Shown: positions 56,768 through 64,000 of the stretch, piece after piece
How positions within the stretch are numbered: the stretch's first letter is position 1
How the letters are laid out: every line of letters starts with the position of its first letter
Position numbers and translations under genes: made by a program
Notes under the pieces: generated by a model
Seen by the model: the letters and a program-made list of their open reading frames with translations, nothing else
The model's database searches: none
Told to the model about the DNA's origin: nothing
Assembly (NCBI GenBank): GCA_011033025.1
Contig: WFMF01000177.1
Coordinates: forward strand, 248,001-312,000
Reading direction: 5' to 3'
Length of the DNA stretch: 64,000 bases
From: Beroe forskalii
Taxonomy: Eukaryota > Ctenophora > Nuda > Beroida > Beroidae

Positions 56768-58447
56768 ATGGATCAGGAGGAGGGATCAAAGGTTAGGACA
56801 GAGGATTCCTCAGTTCCATTACAGGATGAAATGAAAGATGGCGATGTATATGGTAGAGTTGCAAAGACGAAGCTCAGTGTTATCATTCCCAAGTCTGATA
56901 TCAAGTCTGACTCTTCACCTACCTCATCACCCACCTCATCTCCCACCTCATCACCCACCTCTCTCAAGAAAAAGGCAGTGAGTACAAAAAAGAAAAAAGT
57001 TTCCAAAAAATCTGCTAAAAACCATGGTTCTAATGTTTCACCAAGATTCAAAAATAATGGGTTTTGTGCAAGATGAAAATATGAAAATGCCATAGAGGAA
57101 TCAATAACCTGTGATATCTGTGATAATATGTTTCATGCATGCTGTCGTGATAACAAAGGCACTCTGATGAGTAATGCAGTTTGCACTAAAACTTTCCTTG
57201 ATTCTTTTAGACCTGTTTCAGCAAAGTATGGAGTCAATGGGGAAAGGTGGGGTAGTTTTGGCTTTGTTTGTGGTGACTGTAAAGACAGTTTGAAGAGCTT
57301 GAAGAAGAAGAAAGTCCAAGTTCTCAATAAGCAGGTTCAATGTGAGCCTGATGAAGAGGCTACTTCATGTGAAAAACAAAAAGATGACAGTATTTCCTTA
57401 GACAGTATGAAGTCACTTGTACTCAGCATGAAGGATGAGATTCTTGGTCAAGTCACCTCACTTATTGAAAATAAATTTACCTTATGTCAGACAGAAGAGG
57501 TTGTCAAAGAATCTAGTTCAGTATCAGACTGCCCACCAACTCAATCTGTAACCTATGCTACTGCAGTAGCTGCCCCTCAGAACATTCAATCATTGCCCAA
57601 AAGCCAAATAAAACTAAGTCCTGATGTTATTGTATTGAATACAGATTCTCAGAATGTTGACTACAACAAGGTGGTTAAGAGCATTGGAGACAAACTTACT
57701 GCAGTGCCTGTTGACTTTTTGCAAGAGAAAGAATCACAGAAGAAGATCATCATAGGTTTTCCATCCTCTGAGATGAAAGAAAAGGGGAAAGATTTACTTG
57801 CCGCCTGTCCAGAAGTTCAGTCTAGTGGTTTTGCTGTCAATGATGCTAAGAAGATGCTTCCTAAAATCACAGTCACTAACATTCCAAACAACATTGTTTC
57901 AGATGTTATGAAACAATGGAAAGGTATTACTCCAACTGAATTTCGCCAAAATCTCAAAAGCTTTTTCCTGACAAAAATAATGGAGAAAAACTACAATATT
58001 GCTAAGATAGTATCTGATGATAGTAATAAAGTATTTGAGATTGTGTATGTTAATGTTGGCAAAGAGTATACAACCCTTGGCATAAAAATATCTCCCGAAA
58101 TTTATGAAATGATTAGAGAATGCAGCTTTTTGCACATAGGAAATAATAGATGTCATGTTATGGATAGATTTGATATCAAGCAATGCTTTAGATGCCAGAA
58201 AGTAGGCCATATCTCTACCCATTGCAAGGAAGATGTTGTCTGCATTTACTGCAGTGCTTCTCATAGAAGTGGTCTATGTAGCAACAAAAGGAATAAAGAA
58301 GCACATAGATGTAGAAACTGTGCTCAATCAAAAAATCCACAGCATAAGGCCTCTTGTGATAGTCACCATTCAGGCTCTGAAAAGTGCCCAATAATAGCCA
58401 AAGAAATCAAGCGTTTACAACAGTGTACACAGTACTCAAAAAACTAG
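56768..58447 (+). pseudogene. LINE ORF1: PHD-like finger plus CCHC zinc knuckles, one premature stop
   Basis: A nucleic-acid-binding ORF1 of a non-LTR retrotransposon. From ATG 56768 a Ser/Lys-rich N-terminus with four SPTS repeats leads to a cysteine-rich finger (FCAR-stop-KYENA...CDICDNMFHACC), interrupted by TGA at 57074-57076. The frame is unchanged on both sides, so this is a nonsense substitution, probably of a finger cysteine codon. The C-terminal part has a gag-like region and zinc knuckles: CFRCQKVGHISTHC, CIYCSASHRSGLC and CRNCAQSKNPQHKASC. It ends overlapping ORF2 by about 60 bp in a different frame. Confidence 0.85.
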
Positions 58448-59166
58448 TAGGAGAATCCTGTCCCAAGATAAATGTGGTTTTGTTCAATTCTAGGTCATTG
58501 TGCAATAAAACTGTACAAGTTGTAGAGTATTTAAATGATCTTGATGCTGACCTATGTTTGATAACTGAAACATGGTTGAGACAAGGGGATACATCAAAAG
58601 TCCGAGAAGTCAAAGAACTTGGCTATAACATGATTCATAAATCCAGAGCAGGTAGAGGTGGTGGGGTTGCATTTTTGTATAAAAAGACAGTGTCAGTGAA
58701 ATGCCAAAAGACTATGCACTATAAGAGTTTTGAAGTTATGGAAGCATTGTTAGAATCAAATCTATGTAGCCTGATTAGATTATGTTGTATTTACCGACCG
58801 GGTACAGGGGTCCATGGCAGTGTTGAAGAATTCTGTTCTGAGTTCGATGATTACTTACACAATATATCACATTTACCAGGTCGTCCTCTGATAGTTGGTG
58901 ACTTTAACATCCACGTTGAAAAGTGTGATGATTCAGATAGTAGAAAATTCCTTAAGTTGCTGTCTAATTTTGACCTCAAGCAGCATGTGAATGAAGCAAC
59001 TCATGTATGTGGAGGGACACTTGATTTGGTAATAACATCTTCTAATGATTGTGACCATATTGCATTGAGTGATATCCAAGTTGTTCAAACAGTGACTTCT
59101 TCAGACCACTCCATGGTATCTTTCTCTTGTTTATTTCCTCATTGCAATGCAACTAAAAGATCAGTG

Positions 59167-59290
59167 GAAGGAACGGGACTCCCGTCCCATCCGGGCGCAT
59201 GGGAGCTCGGAAGCGCTTGTCTCGGCCAGTTGCTTCCTCTCCTGGGCGCCGCCTGGGCCCTCGCTGGCCCATCCCCCTTCTAGTAGTAGT
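59167..59290 (+). mobile_element. 124-bp GC-rich SINE-like insertion with TAGTAGTAGT tail
   Basis: A GC-rich segment (GGGACTCCCGTCCCATCCGG near its start) ends in CCCCCTTCTAGTAGTAGT and is flanked by a perfect 12-bp direct repeat, AAAAGATCAGTG (59155-59166 and 59291-59302). Target duplication of this length plus a short 3' tandem tail is the signature of LINE-driven retroposition. It could be a 5'-truncated LINE end or a SINE. It has no Pol III boxes that I can identify. Confidence 0.85.
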
Positions 59291-61240
59291 AAAAGATCAG
59301 TGCAATCTATGAGAAATATTAAAGATATCAACCTTGATGAATTCAAGAAAGATATTAAGAGTTGTGATCTTAACAAACCTGAAGCATTTATGGATATGAA
59401 CCAGACAGTGTCTCTTTATAACTCAAGCCTTGAAAAAATCTTAGATAGCCATGCTCCACTTAAGACAATCAAGATTTCTAATGAGCAAAGTGTCTGGTTT
59501 AACACTGCATGCCAGGAAGCAAGGCGATTAAGGAGAAAAGCTGAGCGGAAAAATAAAAAACTTAAGACTCTAGAGTCTGCAATTGAATGGGGTGTTGCAT
59601 CAAAACATGCTTCACAAGTTATTAGTTCTGCTAGGGATTCATATTACAAAGACCAACTGGACAAGAGCATGGCTGATAAGAAAAAGACATTTGCTATTGT
59701 AAATCAGTTAATGGATAGGAACATTTCAAAATCATACATTCCATCTCACAAATCTGATGAAATCATAGCAGCAGAGATGAAAGATTTCTTTGAAGCTAAA
59801 GTGCACAAAATTTATGATGGTATAGAGAAAGCCATTCATACGGAAAATGTATCTTCCATTGAAACGCCTGATTTCCATGGTGTACCCTGGTCTGAGTTCC
59901 AGCTGATATCAGAAGAAGAACTAGCTGATGTTGTCAAATCCTTAAACACAAAGTTCTGTGAACAGGACCCTATTCCAAGCAAGCTATTTAATGAATGTAT
60001 ACAAGAACTCCAAACCAGCACACTATATATCATTAATGAATCACTAAAATCTGGCATATTTCCAACTGACCTTAAAAATGCTAATGTAAAGCCATCAGTT
60101 AAGGAGGCCAGTGGCGACCTAAATCAATACAGTAACTATAGACCCATTAGCAACCTGCCATTTCTATCTAAAATTCTTGAAAAAGTTGTACATAAACAGC
60201 TTTGTAATCACCTTCAAAAACACCACTTACATGCTGAGTACCAAAGTGGTTACAGAGTAGATCACAGCTGTGAAACTGCAACACTGGCAGTTTATAATGA
60301 CCTTCTATGCATGAGTGATAAGAAGAGCAAAGTTATATTACTAATGCTGGATCTCAGTGCAGCATTTGATACTATAAATCATGATCAACTGCTCAATAAG
60401 CTCTCAAACAAATTTGGCATCTCAGGGAATGTTCTCCATTGGTTTAAATCATATCTTAGTGATAGATCATTCACAGTTACAGTCCATAGGTCCACATCTG
60501 GGAAATCATTTCTTTCGATTGGTGTACCTCAGGGCTCTATTTTGGGACCAATATTGTTCATTTTATTCACAAAGGATATTGAATTCATTGCCAAGAGCCA
60601 TGGTTTTGAGATTCATCTATATGCTGATGATACTCAGTTGTACATTGAATTCAACCCTATTCTCTCAGATATTGTTGATGTAGAAAACAAGATAGTTGAC
60701 TGCCTCAAAGATATCAAAAATTGGATGCTTGTTAACCATCTACAGTTGAACACAGACAAAACTAAGGCTCTAGTAATAAAAAAGTGCAACAAGTTTGTGC
60801 CCCAGGAAGATGATGGTCTTAAAATAAGTTCAGAAGAATTGATTGAACCTGTAAAAACTGCCAAAAGTCTTGGTGTTCATTTTGATAATTATCTATCATT
60901 TGAGGAACAAATCAATAATGTTGTCAAAATATGCCTCATAAATCTCCGGAATCTCAGGGCAATTGCATCAAAACTGACTTTCTCACTAAAGAAGCAGTTG
61001 GTCTACTGCTTGATTCTTTCACGCCTAGATTATTGTAATGGACTCTATGTTGGACTGCCTTATTACCTTATTAACAAACTGCAGAAAATACAAAATGCTT
61101 GTGCAAGATTTATTTTTGGAAAGAGGATTAAAATGTTTGACCATGTTACTCCCTATTTAAAAGAAGCACATTTTTTGCCTGTTAAATTTAGAATTGAATA
61201 TAAGATTGCCTTAATGACTTACAAATGTATCAACAATATT

Positions 61241-62667
61241 GGGGGGGGGCCAACCCCCCAAAACCCCCCAAAATTAAGCCCCCTATTGGAAATTTGTTAT
61301 ATCCACCAGGGGGTTAAATTTAACCCCCCAAAATTAAACCCCCTATCGACAGCAAAATTAAACCCCAAAATTAAACCCCCTATCGACAGCAGAAATTATT
61401 CTAGTATGATTCAAAAAGCACCAAAATGAAGAAACAAAAAGTACCATTTGAAAAGTTTAAAAACACGAATAAAAGGTACCATTTCGAAAAGGCAAAAAAT
61501 CGGACAAAAATTGGTACCAATTTAGAAGAGTACTTCTGAAAAATCAGAAACGAAAAAGCTACCAATTGAAAATGATGCCAAAAATCAAAAACAAAATTGG
61601 TACCATTTAAAAAGGGGCTGAATACCTGAAACAAAAACGGTACCATTTCATAAAAGTTCCAAAAATTATAAACAAAAATGGTACCATTTGAAAAATATGC
61701 TGAAAATCAGAAACAAAAATGGTACCATTTCATAAAAGTTCCAAAAATTATAAACAAAAATGGTACCAAAAACCGAAACAAAAATGGTACTTTTCACTTA
61801 AAAATCGCCAAAAATCACCACCAAAATAACGCCATTTTGAAATGGTGCAAAAATCAAAACAAAAATGGTACCATTTTGAAAGGATGTTAAAATCAGAAAC
61901 AAAATGGTACCATTTGAAAAATATGCTGAAAATCAGAAACAAAAATGGTACCATTTCATAAATGTTCCCAAAAATTATAAACAAAATGGTACCAAAAAAC
62001 CGGAAACAAAAATGGTACAATTTCTAAAAATCGCCAAAATCACCGCCAAAATGGTACCATTTTTGAAATGGTGCAAAAATCAGGAACAAAAATGGTACCA
62101 TTTGGTGTTAAAAATCAGAAAGAAAATGGTACCATTTGAAAAGATGCTGAAAATCAGAAACAAAAATGGTACCATTTCATAAAAGTTCAAAATTATAAAC
62201 AAAAATGGTACAAAACCGGAAACAAAAATGGTACCATTTCTAAAATCGCCAAAATCACGAACAAAAATGGTACCATTTTGAAATGGTGCAAAATGAGGAA
62301 CAAAAATGGTACCATTTTGAAAGGATGTAAAAATCAGAAACAAAACGGTACCATTTGAAAGAGATGCTGAAAATCAGAAACAAAAATGGTACCATTTCAT
62401 AAAAGTTCCAAAATATAAACAAAAATGGTACCAAAAACCGGAAACAAAAATGGTACCATTTATAAAATCATAAAAATCGCGACCAAAAAATGGTACCATT
62501 TTGAAATGGTGCAAAAAATCAGGAACAAAAAGGTACCATTTGAGAAAAAAATGCCCATTTTTGCACTAAGAATTAAGCCCCCCAAAACCCCCTAAAACCC
62601 CCCAAAATTAAACCCCCTATTGGCGATTTTCTATATCCACCAAAATTGAGGGGGTTGGCCCCCCCCC
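61241..62667. mobile_element. 1.43-kb foldback element rich in ATGGTACCAT palindromes
   Basis: The ends GGGGGGGGGCCAACCCCCC and GGGGGTTGGCCCCCCCCC are inverted, with AATATT duplicated outside (61235-61240 and 62668-62673). Subterminal AAAATTAA(A/G)CCCCCTATTGG blocks occur at both ends. The interior is about four copies of a roughly 220-bp unit, each made of several AAAAATGGTACCATTT palindromes separated by variable linkers (CAGAAACAA, TTATAAACAA, CGCCAAAATCACC). It has no transposase. It interrupts LINE ORF2 at an AATATT site. Confidence 0.88.
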
Positions 62668-62919
62668 AATATTGCTCCTCCATATCTATCAAAACTCATT
62701 AATGTTAAAGGACAGCTATGTAGGTCACTTAGGAATGAGGATGATTATTTTTTGTTAGATGTCCCTAATGTTCCTAACTATATTCAAACTGATAGAGCAT
62801 TCAGTTTTTCAGCCCCTAATATTTGGAATGGACTTCCTTATGAATTAAGAACATGTAGCATTGTGGAAGATTTTAAAAAGAAACTGAAGACATACTATTT
62901 TCATTTGGCATTTAACTAG

Positions 62920-63125
62920 GTAACACTGAATGAATAAATTTATGCCAAGTTATTTAAATGCTTTGGAATTCATGCTTAAGTGATTTTGTTGCATTTTAAT
63001 GAGTCGCTTTAGATGGCTGGGCTTTTTCTTTATGACATTGCGTCTTTAAGTTAAGACCTATTATAGCTTTAGAGCGATTAATAAGTATCTTTTATTTATT
63101 TATTTATCTTTTAAATTGAATTGAA
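62920..63125 (+). other. LINE 3' untranslated region and tail
   Basis: AT-rich sequence after the ORF2 stop, ending in a TTTA tandem tail at about 63088. Short tandem tails rather than poly-A are usual for CR1/L2-type elements. Confidence 0.65.
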
Positions 63126-64000
63126 TTACAGACTATTTGATCGAGTTTTTTCATAGCGATATTGCTATATTACAATACATAGACACGGGCCTATCGGGAC
63201 CATTTTGGGATACTTCCCGAGGGATGTATCCGGTTTTAACCCGAGCCCGTAGGGCGAGGGTCTAAACCGATATGAAGTAGGTGCGTCCGACATTTTTGAC
63301 ACTAGTCTTATCTTAAATTACTTTAGTACTGAATCGTATTTGTATGTACACAGCATGATGAGATGTTAAATTATTGATTTGGTATAAAGCACAAATTATG
63401 AATTCGGTTGGTACCACTTTTTGTTTCATTTAATTTCATGCTTCCTTTCACTTGATTGTGCTACGTAGACGATCGATAAAGTCTTTTTCTGCTTGATCGA
63501 TGCTGTACATTTCTAGGATTAAGGAGTTTTATTCCCTTCTCCAATCTCCATACTTACTTACTTAGCCTCACAATTATGGAATACGTGTGAATAATCATCG
63601 GTGGCTCGATAGATCAATCTTGTATTATATTACGTCATCGATTGATAAGTACTGAAAAGCTATTGGAAGGAGAAGAAAGCATCTACCAAAGTCTAAATAC
63701 TCAAAATGAATCACTATCAGTGAAGTTGAAGATTCGTTATATAGTGACAAGTGAATGTAAACAAGAGTGTAACAGTCTGAAAGGATGCTTTTATTTATTT
63801 CCATTCGAAAAAATCGACAATTCAGCTTTATTTATTCAATGTCATATACGAGTTGGTACACGCTCATTTCAGTGAGACCGGCTAAGAGTATTCGTAAGAC
63901 CCCTCTCGAGTGGTCGTAAGATTTTTCGTAACTTGGCACACTTTACGAGTACACTTACGAGTGAATTCTGACTTACGAACACTGCGTGAGGGGTCACGGA
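63126..64000. other. Right-edge spacer with a GC-rich hairpin
   Basis: A hairpin at about 63232-63268 (GGTTTTAACCCGAGCCCGTA paired with GGGCGAGGGTCTAAACC) resembles in style the CTTCGG hairpins at 47.7 kb. From about 63876 to the edge, CTTACGA- and TTCGTAA-containing segments form inverted pairs and resemble sequence near 56.13-56.35 kb. No gene was recognised. Confidence 0.45.

Larger units (their letters stand above)
58384..62919 (+). pseudogene. LINE ORF2: APE endonuclease and reverse transcriptase, split by two insertions
   Basis: Apurinic-type endonuclease motifs: FNSRSLCN, ITETWL, CIYRPG, VGDFN, GGTLDLVITS and SSDHSMV. A SINE-like insertion at 59167-59290, with its 12-bp duplication, shifts the frame. 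The frame then continues through a linker into the reverse transcriptase: YRPISNLPFLSKILEKV, LDLSAAFDTINH, GVPQGSILGP and YADDTQLY catalytic residues. A 1.43-kb TIR element at 61241-62667 interrupts the C-terminal region, which resumes as PPYLSKLINVK and ends FSAPNIWNGLPYELRT before TAG at 62917. Domain order and the C-terminal motif place it in the CR1/L2/jockey part of the LINE tree; no RNase H is seen. This copy is inactive. Confidence 0.9.
56400..63125 (+). mobile_element. CR1/L2-like LINE, nearly complete but disrupted
   Basis: ORF1 and ORF2 are in the usual order, followed by a short 3' region ending in a TTTATTTATTTATTTATC tail at about 63088-63105 and then AATTGAATTGAATT. The 5' limit is a guess, because no target-site duplication was identified. 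Apart from its insertions it carries few lesions, so it was young when later elements landed in it. Confidence 0.8.

Overview
This window is animal nuclear DNA. The genes have GT-AG introns whose phases can be followed, and they include a RAD54L2/ARIP4-type chromatin remodeller and a Shaker-type voltage-gated potassium channel. A CR1/L2-like LINE and many small terminal-inverted-repeat (TIR) transposons fill the non-coding space. The intronless Kv gene, the secreted lectin/pore-former array and the repeat-rich introns suggest a marine invertebrate, perhaps an early-branching one (cnidarian or ctenophore grade). The sequence alone does not settle the taxon.

Layout. (1) About 1-8.84 kb, minus strand: six exons with matching phases encode a rhamnan-synthesis-F-like (RgpF) domain followed by a WbsX-type domain; the gene runs off the left edge. 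Its large intron holds a homopolymer-rich, probably badly resolved stretch and a 23-bp minisatellite. (2) About 12.7-56.0 kb, minus strand: one 43-kb gene, the RAD54L2/ARIP4 SNF2 helicase, in about 15 short exons. Its introns carry most of the window. Intron 20.1-38.8 kb contains a 1.06-kb palindromic TA-flanked element, a hAT-like element with a TTAA-flanked element inside it, three near-identical secreted beta-trefoil/aerolysin-like genes (27.8-31.3 kb, same strand as the host), and a 2.2-kb TIR element loaded with a short motif in mirror orientation. Intron 39.4-53.4 kb contains 18-bp and 26-bp satellites, a Harbinger-like MITE, a complete intronless Kv channel on the plus strand (48.7-50.4 kb), a second palindromic TTAA element, and a 15-bp minisatellite touching the host exon's splice donor. 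(3) About 56.7-63.1 kb, plus strand: a LINE with a PHD/zinc-knuckle ORF1 and an endonuclease/reverse-transcriptase ORF2. It is broken by a premature stop, a 124-bp SINE-like insertion and a 1.43-kb foldback element.

How the genes relate: no operon-like cooperation is visible. The remodeller acts in the nucleus, the channel at the plasma membrane, the lectin/pore-formers are secreted, and the RgpF-WbsX protein probably works on glycans. The striking relationship is architectural: independent genes and layered transposons sit inside the introns of one conserved gene. Exon boundaries were placed by eye from family similarity, GT/AG signals and phase agreement.
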